The translations under genes were made by a program, and so were the position numbers. The notes below the pieces were generated by a model, which saw nothing but the letters and a program-made list of their open reading frames with translations, searched no databases and was not told where the DNA came from. A stretch of 64,000 nt of DNA from JAKAQB01 sp027320105 (lineage in GTDB: Bacteria > Actinomycetota > Acidimicrobiia > Acidimicrobiales > Palsa-688). Shown here piece after piece: positions 16,993-24,717 of the stretch. The stretch is from positions 1 through 64,000 of the forward strand of contig DAHVMA010000037.1 of assembly GCA_027320105.1 (NCBI GenBank), in the 5' to 3' direction. Position 1 is the first letter of the stretch. The number at the start of each line of letters is the position of its first letter.

Positions 16993-17156
16993 GGCGCCCA
17001 GTCTGGCCCAAGGAGCTGGCCGCAAGGTCTACCAAGTGACCACCGCGGTCACAGCCCCGGTAGCGGATCGCGAACCGGACCGACCTGCTGACCCTCTCCC
17101 GGGTGGAGTGGTGTTAGCCTGAATCTCGGAAAGTCCGAAGCTCTGAGGAGGGTTCG

Positions 17157-17426
17157 ATGATTCGAGCGATTGTCCGAGGCAGGGGCCAGATCACGTTGCC
17201 TCGGGAGGTGCGGGAGGCTCTGCATGTCGACGAAGGCGATGACGTGGCCTTCGTCATCGAGGCCGGGCAGGTGACGATGCGGGGGATGAAGTCGATCCCC
17301 GCTGACCAGGCGTGGTTCTGGAGCGATGCGTGGCAGAGGGGAGAGCGCGAGGCCAGTGACCAGCTCGCCGCGGGCGAGGGCACCGTGTTCGACGACAGTG
17401 ATGCATTCCTGGACTCCCTCCTGTAG
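17157..17426 (+). CDS. AbrB/SpoVT-type antitoxin
   Basis: The 89-aa product begins MIRAIVRGRGQITLPREVRE and continues with VDEGDDVAFVIEAGQVTMRG, a swapped-hairpin AbrB DNA-binding domain. The remaining ~45 acidic residues would bind the toxin. The ATG follows GAGGAGGG at a proper distance. The stop codon is directly followed by the GTG of a RelE-like gene, so the pair is an operon. Confidence 0.85.
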   Translation: MIRAIVRGRGQITLPREVREALHVDEGDDVAFVIEAGQVTMRGMKSIPADQAWFWSDAWQRGEREASDQLAAGEGTVFDDSDAFLDSLL

Positions 17427-17720
17427 GTGCCGACCTACCAGCGCCTCCCTCGCTTCGATGAGGACTGGCGATCACTCAGTGCTGCCGACCAACAGCGGTT
17501 CCGTACTGTCGTTGCCCGCTTCATCGAGGACCTGGAGGCGGGCCGGCGCTTCCGTCGGGGCCTTCGGGTAAAGGGCGTTCAGGTCGCAGGCGACATCATG
17601 GAGATCACCTTCGCGCCCGACGGGCGGGCCACCTGGCAGTTCGGACCAGAGGTCAAGGCCGGTCAGGCCCACGTGGTGTGGCGCCGGATCGGAACCCATG
17701 AGATCTTCCGCTCCCCGTGA
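17427..17720 (+). CDS. RelE/ParE-family toxin
   Basis: The 97-aa product reads YQRLPRFDEDWRSLSAADQQ, RFRTVVARFIEDLEAG, and then ATWQFGPEVKAGQAHVVWRR with IGTHEIF at the end, the RelE fold order. RelE enzymes cut mRNA in the ribosome; ParE relatives poison gyrase. I cannot tell which applies here. The GTG start at 17427 abuts the antitoxin stop codon. Confidence 0.8.
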   Translation: MPTYQRLPRFDEDWRSLSAADQQRFRTVVARFIEDLEAGRRFRRGLRVKGVQVAGDIMEITFAPDGRATWQFGPEVKAGQAHVVWRRIGTHEIFRSP

Positions 17721-17829
17721 CCGCCTGGCCCGTGTGGCCGCCCCGGTAGCGGATCGTCTATGGGGGCGCCCCTCGTGTCGGCCCCAAGGGGGGCTCTCGC
17801 GGCACATGGCACAGCCGGGTCGCTTTTAC

Positions 17830-18160
17830 CTGCCGATTGTGGCTGTTGCATCTCCATGACGTTGCGGCTGGGGTCGCCCTCCTCCCACTCGTGGTACAGC
17901 TCACGACAGTCACCCAGGAGGTGGTAGCCGCCGTCGTCGATCCAGCGGACCAGCGCTTCCCACGCGGCCACGATCCCGTCGTCACCTCCCCGGTAGACGG
18001 CCGCCGCGACCTCCACCACGGGCAGGTCAACGACGTTCACCGTGTCGGTGCCGGGTACGTCCTGGTCGCCGATCTCGAAGCCGGCGTGCAGTACGAGGTC
18101 GCCTTCGGCGACGGTGCCGCCTTCGTCCTGGTAGACCCCGACCGAGATCCCCGCCTTGGC
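17830..18160 (-). pseudogene. GyrI-like effector-binding domain, fragment of a MerR-type regulator
   Basis: The minus frame reads VYQDEGGTVAEGDLVLHAGF, VEVAAAVYRGGDDGIVAAWE and GYHLLGDCRELYHEWEEGDP, the C-terminal ligand-binding (GyrI-like) domain of MerR/AraC regulators. The DNA-binding half is missing: homology stops at ~18160, where a transposase starts on the other strand. The gene was probably cut by that IS element. Confidence 0.6.
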
Positions 18161-18806
18161 GCCGACGGATTCGGCCCGCCAGCTCGGCGAGATCGCTGCC
18201 CGCCTCGCACGCGGCAAGTGCCGCAAACCCAAGGACAAGGTGGAAGCCGACATAGCCGCCATCGTCGCAGCCCGCTGGGTGGCCCGAGTGATCTCCACCA
18301 CCCTCACCGGCGACAACCCAGCTGAGCTGCGACTGACGTTTCGCACCAGCGCCACGGCCCGCTTTGCGCTCGAAGACGAGCTGTTCGGCAAGAGGATCCT
18401 GTTCAGCGACAAGACCATCGACGCCGCATCGACCAGGACCATCGTCGCCGACTACCGTTCCCAAGAAACCGTCGAAGGCGCCTTCCGGCAGATGAAAGAT
18501 CCCACGGTCGTCTCCTTCTCACCGATGTTCCATTTCACCGAAGCGAAGATCCGCGTGCACGTCTCATACTGCGTGCTCGCCTTGACAGTCGCCCGTGTCA
18601 TGGTCCGCGAAGCCGACCGAGCAGGGCTCCGCCTCAGCGTCCGAGCCCTCCTGTCGAACCTCGCAGCCATCCAGGAGACGGTGCTGCTCTACCAAGGCGA
18701 ACGAGGACGGCCCCGTGCCCGGCGGATGCTCACCGAGATCGACCCCACCGCCCAACGCCTCTACGACCTGTTCGGCCTGGCCCGCTACGCCCCCGCGAGA
18801 CCATGA
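18156..18806 (+). mobile_element. IS1634/IS4-like transposase, N-terminally truncated
   Basis: The 216-aa product holds the C-terminal part of a DDE transposase: LFGKRILFSDKTIDAAST, TIVADYRSQETVEGAFRQMK (the YREK-like block with the catalytic Glu) and HFTEAKIRVHVSYCVLALTV. The N-terminal DNA-binding part and the first catalytic Asp residues are absent. It joins the truncated GyrI-like domain on the other strand, so insertion and later deletion are likely. Confidence 0.7.
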
Positions 18807-19444
18807 CCACCACAGCTGGCCGCACAAGCGCATGGGAGCCCCTCGAAGCCCGCCACCCCCTTCCCCGCCATCGACAAGGTCACCATCGCCATCACCTCCA
18901 ACGGCCTGCCAGACCCGAGTTAGGTATTACGCGGCGTCGGCCCCCACACCCCTACTGAGCTGGTGATATGCAGACGGACCAGGCCGCAGCCCGGAAACTT
19001 CCGCTAGCGGGACACTCCGGTTGGTTCCGCGACGTCAGGGATCCTACGGAGATCCCCGACGTCGTCGGTGTAGACGACACCCCCAGGGCCATGACCGGCT
19101 TGGACCCCTCCCGGCGTCAGCGATCAACTGTGCCGGAGGGGTCCCTCGCGTTCAGGGACCGGCCATCGTCGCTTTCGGTCGCCGCGCTCGGCCAACCAGC
19201 CGGTCCGCACGACGCGCAAAGAGCGCTGCCGAACCAGGGCCGACCGTGGTCAGAAAGTCAGCCGTCAACACGCTTTTGCCTATTCCGCCACTCCGACGTG
19301 GCAGCGCCGCCAACACCCCGGTTCCCGAGCAGACGAAGAGCACAGCCGCTCCCGGGCCCGGGTGCAGTTGGCGGCGATTCCGCGGAAGCAGCCGCCGGAT
19401 GGGGCGCCCACCGGCGGGAGGCCGCCAACGGGCAACGGGGGCCG
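18807..19444. other. 638-bp stretch with no confident gene
   Basis: No frame shows a domain. The stretch separates the decayed mobile region from the BMC locus. It contains a strong hairpin at 19031-19063 and, on the minus strand near 19300-19260, a motif resembling the 5' half of a Leu/Ser tRNA without a matching 3' half. Confidence 0.5.
19031..19063. repeat. 13-bp-arm hairpin
   Basis: GACGTCAGGGATC, loop CTACGGA, GATCCCCGACGTC: 12 of 13 arm positions pair. No T-tract follows on either strand. It could be a factor-independent-like terminator for the BMC left arm (which ends ~380 bp away), an operator, or an IS end. Confidence 0.55.
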
Positions 19445-19738
19445 TCAACGGACGGGGGGACGCTCCAGGATGTCGGGGATCTCGTCATGGGGTCGGGGAA
19501 TCACATGGGCCGACACGACCCGCCCCACCGCCGACGCCGCCGCCCGGCCGGCGTCGACCGCTGCCTGGACCGCACCCACGTCCCCGGCGACCAGGATGGT
19601 GATGAGCCCCCCACCCACTTGCTGCTTGCTGACCAGCCGGACGTTGGCCGACTTGACCATGGCGTCGGCCGCCTCCGTGGCCGCGACCAGCCCCATCGTC
19701 TCCACCAGGCCCAGGGCCCGGCCACCGAGATCGGTCAT
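19445..19738 (-). CDS. BMC-H shell protein, hexamer type (left arm)
   Basis: The 97-aa protein is a single BMC domain: ALGLVETMGLVAATEAADAM, NVRLVSKQQVGGGLITILVA, GDVGAVQAAVDAG and HVIPRPHDEIP. These are the hallmarks of PduA/EutM/CcmK-type proteins, which form hexagonal tiles of the shell. GGG at the central pore is a wide, unspecific-looking pore motif. The ATG at 19738 overlaps the stop of the PPDK-like gene (ATGA), so the shell protein is translated with the phosphotransferase. It is the last gene of the left arm. Confidence 0.95.
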   Translation of the reverse strand: MTDLGGRALGLVETMGLVAATEAADAMVKSANVRLVSKQQVGGGLITILVAGDVGAVQAAVDAGRAAASAVGRVVSAHVIPRPHDEIPDILERPPVR

Positions 19739-22206
19739 GGCGATTCCTCCTCGAGCACGTGTTGGCCGAGTAGCAGGCGGAGCTCCCCGGCCTGGGCGGC
19801 CGAGCTGCTGAACACCCGAAAGCCGAGATCGTGCAGGACCGACGAAGAAGCGATGGAGTTGCCGGTGAGCCTCACCCCCACCCGGGCGCGGGGGCCCTCC
19901 CCCACCAGCCTCGCCAAGAGGCTGAGCAGCAGGGGAGGCAGCCGGAACGAGTTGTCGGTGTAGAGCAGCTCCTCTGGCCGCCCCAGCGTGGTGCGCACCA
20001 GCTCGGCCAGGTCGATCCAAAGCGGCAGGCCGGTCGCCGCCAGCGCCGGCGCGTCGGCGACCACGGCCGGGTTCTGGAGGACGGCGCCGGCCGCCAGGTC
20101 CGGTCCCACCAGCCCGGCGAACTCGGACAGCTCCTCCGCCGAGGTGATGCCGGCCGCCAGGATGGTCAGCCGCTGGTGGCTGGCCTGCGTGGCGGCCGCT
20201 CGCACCCCCCGGACGTAGGCATCGATCAGCCGGGTGGCTCCCAGCGGCATGAGCAGGTGCGGGGACAGGGTGGTCCACTTCTCCACCCACGCCCGGGCCC
20301 GGACCGAGGTCAGGTTGGGCAGGCGGACATCGACGGGGAGGTCGGGGGCGGCCGCCAGCAAGGGTCCCAGCGCCGCCGCGGTCGCCGATGCCAGCGGCTC
20401 CTCGATGACCGACCCGTCCGCGTCGGGGTCGGCGTCGTAGCGGGCGATGGCGTCGAGCAGTACCGGCAACTGCCCCGCCGCTTGGAACAGGTCGGTCAGG
20501 GGCACGATGCCGAGCCCGGCCGAGCTGGTCCGCCGGGCCAGGTCCACCGGAAGGGGCGGCGACGTGGCCTCGGTCCAGAGCGACACCTGCGACAGCGCGT
20601 CGGCCCAACCCAGGATCTGGCTGAGGCGGTCCACGTTGCGGGTCGGCACCCGCCGGGGCAGCTCGCCCAGCAGGATCTCGCCGGAGGCCCCGTCCACCGA
20701 CACCACCTCCCCCTCGCCGACCCGCCGCCCGTCGACGAAGAAGGCCCGCTCGTCGGGACGCACCTCGATGTCCTCGCAGCCCACCACACACGGTTTGTCG
20801 AGGGCCCGCGACACCACCGCGGCGTGGCTGGTGGCCCCGCCCCGGGCCGTGACCACGGCGGCGGCGGCCAGCATCCCCCTCAGGTCCTGCGGGCTGGTGG
20901 TCGGGCGGAGCAGGATCACGCAGGCGCCGCCGGCAGCCTGCTCGATGGCCCGGTCGGCGTCGAGCGCGACCCGCCCGCTGGAGTGGCCGGGCGAGGCCGG
21001 CACTCCCCTGGCCAGCAGGCGGCCCCCGGCCCGGGCCGTGGCGACCGCGTCCGGATCGAATTCCGGCGAGAGCAGCCGCTTGACCTGCTCGGCCGAGACC
21101 CTCCGTACCGCCTCGGCTGGCTCTATCAGTCCCTCACCCACCATCGCGGTGGCGATGTGGACCGCGGCCGCCGCCGACCGCTTGGCCGGGCGGACCTGCA
21201 GCAGGTACAGCACGCCCGACTCCACCGTGAACTCGATGTCCAGGGCGTCGCGGTACTCCTCCTCCAGCCGGCGCCCGTAGGCCTCCAGCTCGGCCGCGAT
21301 GGGCGCCAAACCCAGCCCGGCCTCCTCCAGCTTGACCGGGGTCTTGGTGCCGGCTACGACCTCCTCCCCCTGGCCGCCCGGCAGGTACTCGCCGTAGAGG
21401 CGGGCGGCGCCGGTGGACGGGTCCCGGGTGAACGCCACGCCGCTTCCGGCTGGCCGGCCCAGGTTCCCGAACACCATGGCCTGCACGGTTATGGCCGTGC
21501 CCAGGTCGTGCGATATGCCGTGATGCTCGCGGTAAAGCCGGGCCCGCCGCGAGTCCCACGAGTCCAGGACCGCCCGGGCGGCCGCCTCGAGCTGATCGCG
21601 CGGGTCGAGCGGCACCGGTCCCGATTCGGCGTCGAGGACGGCGACGATCCGCTCCTCGAGCCGGGCCGCGCTGGCGGCGTCGAGGGCCCCGGCCGCCGCC
21701 CGGCGAGCCTCGGCGATCTGATCCTGCAGCAGGGCCGAGTCCACGTCGAGGACTATGTCCGAGAACATCGACCAGAAGCGGATCCACGTGTCGAGGGCGA
21801 ACACCGGATCGGCGCACGCCTCGGCCAGGGACAGCACCGACCGGCGGTCCAGCCCCAGGTTGAGGACGGTGTCCATCATCCCGGGCATGCTGATCTGGGC
21901 CCCCGACCGCACCGATACCAGGAGAGGCACGCCGTCGTCGCGGCCGAACACCTTGCCGGTCTGGCTCTCGAGCCGGGACATCTGGACATGGCATTCCGAG
22001 ACGATGCCGGAGGGGATACGCTGGCCGTTCTCCCGGTAGAATCGGCACGCCGCCGTCTCCACCACGAAGGCGGGTGGGACCCGCAGGCCCAGCCGGCGCA
22101 TGCGGGCCAGGCCAGCGGCCTTGCCCCCGAAGCGGGCGGTGTCGAGCGGGTCGATGCCGTCCACGTCGTGGACCAGTTCGGGACCACCCCCGGCCATGGC
22201 GCTCAC
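19735..22206 (-). CDS. PPDK-like phosphotransferase with degenerate PEP/pyruvate domain
   Basis: This 823-aa protein has an ATP-grasp region like pyruvate phosphate dikinase: FGGKAAGLARMRRLGLRVPP near residue 27, SVRSGAQISMPGMMDTVLNL near 100, GEYLPGGQGEEVVAGTKTP, and DIEFTVESGVLYLLQVRPAK. A swivel domain has TARGGATSHAAVVSRA with catalytic His461. The last ~280 residues align with the PEP/pyruvate barrel only loosely: GTMIE reads like AVLQNP, GTNDLTQ like DLAELVR, and the CGEHGGDP Cys region like LTGNSIAS. I infer that it autophosphorylates from ATP but does not act on pyruvate. The GTG at 22206 overlaps the upstream stop; an ATG at 22197 is an alternative. Confidence 0.85.
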   Translation of the reverse strand: MSAMAGGGPELVHDVDGIDPLDTARFGGKAAGLARMRRLGLRVPPAFVVETAACRFYRENGQRIPSGIVSECHVQMSRLESQTGKVFGRDDGVPLLVSVRSGAQISMPGMMDTVLNLGLDRRSVLSLAEACADPVFALDTWIRFWSMFSDIVLDVDSALLQDQIAEARRAAAGALDAASAARLEERIVAVLDAESGPVPLDPRDQLEAAARAVLDSWDSRRARLYREHHGISHDLGTAITVQAMVFGNLGRPAGSGVAFTRDPSTGAARLYGEYLPGGQGEEVVAGTKTPVKLEEAGLGLAPIAAELEAYGRRLEEEYRDALDIEFTVESGVLYLLQVRPAKRSAAAAVHIATAMVGEGLIEPAEAVRRVSAEQVKRLLSPEFDPDAVATARAGGRLLARGVPASPGHSSGRVALDADRAIEQAAGGACVILLRPTTSPQDLRGMLAAAAVVTARGGATSHAAVVSRALDKPCVVGCEDIEVRPDERAFFVDGRRVGEGEVVSVDGASGEILLGELPRRVPTRNVDRLSQILGWADALSQVSLWTEATSPPLPVDLARRTSSAGLGIVPLTDLFQAAGQLPVLLDAIARYDADPDADGSVIEEPLASATAAALGPLLAAAPDLPVDVRLPNLTSVRARAWVEKWTTLSPHLLMPLGATRLIDAYVRGVRAAATQASHQRLTILAAGITSAEELSEFAGLVGPDLAAGAVLQNPAVVADAPALAATGLPLWIDLAELVRTTLGRPEELLYTDNSFRLPPLLLSLLARLVGEGPRARVGVRLTGNSIASSSVLHDLGFRVFSSSAAQAGELRLLLGQHVLEEESP

Positions 22207-22790
22207 CCGGCGGACTCCGCCACGTCGCGGGGCCGCCCGAGCACGGTGAGGATGTCCTCGTGGAACTCGAACCAGATGTTGTGGATGGAGTCGACATCCG
22301 GGCTGACCAGGTAGTTCGTGGCGCCGGTGTCCACCTGATCGATGGCGTGGGAGAATCGTCCGGCGTAGGCCTCGTAGCGGGGGATCCGCTCGCTGATCGA
22401 CGCCAGCGCCCGGATCTGACGCTCGACCAGCTTGAGCAGGCGATCCATCTTGGCCATGTCGCCGACATCCTGCTGCCAGGCGGTGACCCCTTCGAGGAAC
22501 TGCTTGTTGAGCGTCTCGAAGCGCTGGTACCAGTCCTCCACCGCCGGGTCGACCCGGCAGTCGGCGTAGCGGGCCTCGTACCCTCCGAGGACGGCACGCA
22601 CGCCGTCCTCGGAGAGCATGAGCATCCCGCCGCCGACGTCGACCACAGCGCCGGCGGATTCCGATTCGGCCCCGGCCAGCACCTCTCCGACCACCGCCTC
22701 CGGAAGGCCCGTGGCCTGGGCGACCGCCCGGCCGGTGGCGATCTTCTTCAGGTAGACGCTGTTCAGTGCGAGGAACTCCTCCTCGGTCAT
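22203..22790 (-). CDS. Unknown helical 195-aa protein, BMC left arm
   Basis: I do not recognise this family. The product is mostly alpha-helical: FLALNSVYLKKIATGRAVAQ, VEDWYQRFETLNKQFLEGVT, MDRLLKLVERQIRALASISE and PRYEAYAGRFSHAIDQVD. There is no signal peptide or membrane segment. The ATG at 22790 is the only start consistent with a ribosome-binding site (AAGGATCCG). It is coupled to the PPDK-like gene by a GTGA overlap, so it probably works with that protein, perhaps as a subunit or adaptor. It could also be a cargo or scaffold protein. Confidence 0.75.
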   Translation of the reverse strand: MTEEEFLALNSVYLKKIATGRAVAQATGLPEAVVGEVLAGAESESAGAVVDVGGGMLMLSEDGVRAVLGGYEARYADCRVDPAVEDWYQRFETLNKQFLEGVTAWQQDVGDMAKMDRLLKLVERQIRALASISERIPRYEAYAGRFSHAIDQVDTGATNYLVSPDVDSIHNIWFEFHEDILTVLGRPRDVAESAG

Positions 22791-22821
22791 CGGATCCTTC
22801 CCTCGGCGGTCGCTCGGGCGG

Positions 22822-24243
22822 TCAGAGGAGGCTGTACTTAGAGCGACGCAGGTCGGTGCCCTCGGGGAAGGGCAGGTAGCCGGAGCCGGAGAAGATCTTC
22901 TGGGGGACCGTGACCTGGACGAAGTTCCGCTTGGTGATCTCGTAGTAGTAGTTGGACACGCGCTGGTCGATCTCCCAGAAGTCATACTTGGCGCACACCT
23001 CGTCGTAGACACCGGTGGCCCGCAGGTATGGGAGGATCATGTCGATGTAGTAGCTGTAGATCCCGTTGGTGCAGAGGATGCGCTTGGACATCCGCAGGGT
23101 CTTGTCGTACATCTTGACGGTGGCCTCCCGGATCTTCTCCAGGTGCGGCTCGGTGTCCTTCAGGGGGAGCTCGTAGACGTGGTCCATGGGCGTGTCCCAC
23201 TTCTCCCGCACGAAGATGGCCCCCGCGGTGATGGCCGGGATGTAGTTCTTTGGCGCCGTGAACGTGGTGGAGATGTCGTTGACCCGGATCTCCTGAAGTC
23301 CCATCTTCGCCGGGTCGAGCACCACTGCCAGGGTGTAGCAGTGCGGCAGGTCGGCGCACACGTCGGACCAGTGGTACACCTCCTCGTTGACGAAGAGGTC
23401 CCGGATGATCAGGATCCGCCCGTCGGGAAGGATGTAGGGCCCGGTGTCGCCCAGACCGAGGCGGCAGTCGTAGTGGTCGAAGAAGGCCAGCAGCTCAGCG
23501 GTGGCGTTGAACTTGGTGAAGGCGTCGTGGTCGGGCGAACCCTCCTCGAACTCGACCACCTGGCTCATCACCTGGTCGATCACCGACTGCTCGTGGATGG
23601 TGCAGCGGTAGCGGTCTTGAGAGTTGAGGATGTAGCCGTCCTGGCGCTTGCCCCAGAGCACGCGCTGCATGAACTTGAGGATGATGTTGGACTCCTCGAC
23701 GTAGTCGTTGGCCTCGATCACCTCGAGGGCCAGCAGCCCGCACCGGCCCATGCCGAACGCGACTGCGCCCAGGCACCAGTCGTGTACGCAGTTGATCTTC
23801 GTGCCGATCTGTGAGCGGGCGCTCTTGCCGATGTCCATGACGCCTTGGGCCCCGACCTGGTCGGTCATCATCCGCATGAACTCGGGGTAGCGGTAGAACT
23901 CCTGCATGAACGACAGGATCTCGTACTCCTGGCGGGGGATCATTCCCGAGACGCCCTCCGTCGCCCTCATGACGAGCACGTCCCAGATGTTCCAGGCCAG
24001 GTAGTTGTTGAGGTCGTTCAGCTCATCCAGGGTGAACTGGTCGCGCAGCACGTCCTCCTCGGACACCCGCTCCATGACCTTCGTCTTCATGCGCCGGCGC
24101 ATGAGGCGGTCCCCCAGAATCCCGTCGGGTACCGGCTCGAGGTCGGTGAAGTTCCCCGTATAGACGAGCGACTGGAACCGGACGCCCTCGTCGCCGTCCT
24201 CGTATCGCTTCAGGTATTCAGCGCCGGGCGCGCTAACACTCAT
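22822..24243 (-). CDS. Unrecognised 473-aa cytosolic protein, candidate signature enzyme
   Basis: The product starts with MSVSAPGAEYLKRYEDGDEG after a strong AAAAAGGAG site and is intact. Conserved-looking blocks include GQTKINCVHDWCLG-like KINCVHDWCLGAVAFGMGRC, DRYRCTIHEQSVIDQVMSQV, FDHYDCRLGLGDTGPYILPD and FVNEEVYHWSDVCADLPHC, with many Cys, His and acidic residues that could bind metal or substrate. No nucleotide-binding loop or membrane segment was seen. Position between the PPDK-like gene and the stand-alone swivel gene suggests that it supplies the phosphoryl acceptor or catalyses the next step. This is context inference; I cannot assign a family. Confidence 0.8.
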   Translation of the reverse strand: MSVSAPGAEYLKRYEDGDEGVRFQSLVYTGNFTDLEPVPDGILGDRLMRRRMKTKVMERVSEEDVLRDQFTLDELNDLNNYLAWNIWDVLVMRATEGVSGMIPRQEYEILSFMQEFYRYPEFMRMMTDQVGAQGVMDIGKSARSQIGTKINCVHDWCLGAVAFGMGRCGLLALEVIEANDYVEESNIILKFMQRVLWGKRQDGYILNSQDRYRCTIHEQSVIDQVMSQVVEFEEGSPDHDAFTKFNATAELLAFFDHYDCRLGLGDTGPYILPDGRILIIRDLFVNEEVYHWSDVCADLPHCYTLAVVLDPAKMGLQEIRVNDISTTFTAPKNYIPAITAGAIFVREKWDTPMDHVYELPLKDTEPHLEKIREATVKMYDKTLRMSKRILCTNGIYSYYIDMILPYLRATGVYDEVCAKYDFWEIDQRVSNYYYEITKRNFVQVTVPQKIFSGSGYLPFPEGTDLRRSKYSLL

Positions 24244-24280
24244 TGGTTGGACTCCTTTTTCTGTGTGGGGACTCGGCCGA

Positions 24281-24697
24281 TCAGAGAGCGATGACCCGGC
24301 CCGTCTGGGGATCGGAGCAGTCGAGCTGCACTTTGACCCCCTCGAGCGCTTGGACGATCTCGTTGAAGTGGGCGTCGCCGGTCTCGCCCGGGACGTAGCG
24401 GGACTCGCTGGCCAGGAGCCCGGTCGTCATCACGCAGGGCGTCTGGAACTCCCGGGACAGGATCCCGAGGTGCGATTCGGGGGCCCCGGACATGGTGATG
24501 ATCCCGATCGCTCCCATTGAGAGCGCCGGGGCCAGGAAGGTGGTGGTCCCACCGCGTACCAGCAGGATGTGCTCTCCCAGCTTCCCGCTGCGGATCAGGG
24601 CCATGACCGACGGCGGGTCGGGAAGGTACTTCACCGTGCCCGACGGCGTCTTCTCGGTCTCGAAAGCGTTGTAGCCCTCGGCTATTACGTTGGACAA
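24281..24697 (-). CDS. Stand-alone phosphohistidine swivel domain (PEP-utilising mobile domain)
   Basis: The 138-aa product matches the swivel domain of PPDK/PEP synthase alone: ILLVRGGTTTFLAPALSMGA, IGIITMSGAPESHLGILSRE, FQTPCVMTTG and a final CSDPQTGRVIAL. His in PESHLGI aligns with the phosphorylated His of TSHAAV. It has no ATP-grasp and no acceptor domain. It could receive phosphate from the PPDK-like protein or carry it to the 473-aa protein. The TTG start at 24697 follows AAGGAG; no ATG or GTG fits. Phenylphosphate synthase also spreads these domains over several subunits. Confidence 0.8.
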   Translation of the reverse strand: MSNVIAEGYNAFETEKTPSGTVKYLPDPPSVMALIRSGKLGEHILLVRGGTTTFLAPALSMGAIGIITMSGAPESHLGILSREFQTPCVMTTGLLASESRYVPGETGDAHFNEIVQALEGVKVQLDCSDPQTGRVIAL

Positions 24698-24717
24698 TCT
24701 CTGCTCCTTGTTCTCTC

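Noticed and set aside
19240..19305. Minus-strand motif like the 5' half of a Leu/Ser tRNA (GGAGTGGCGGAATAGGC)
   Set aside because: No matching 3' acceptor strand or normal T-arm follows, so no complete cloverleaf can be drawn. At most a tRNA scrap.
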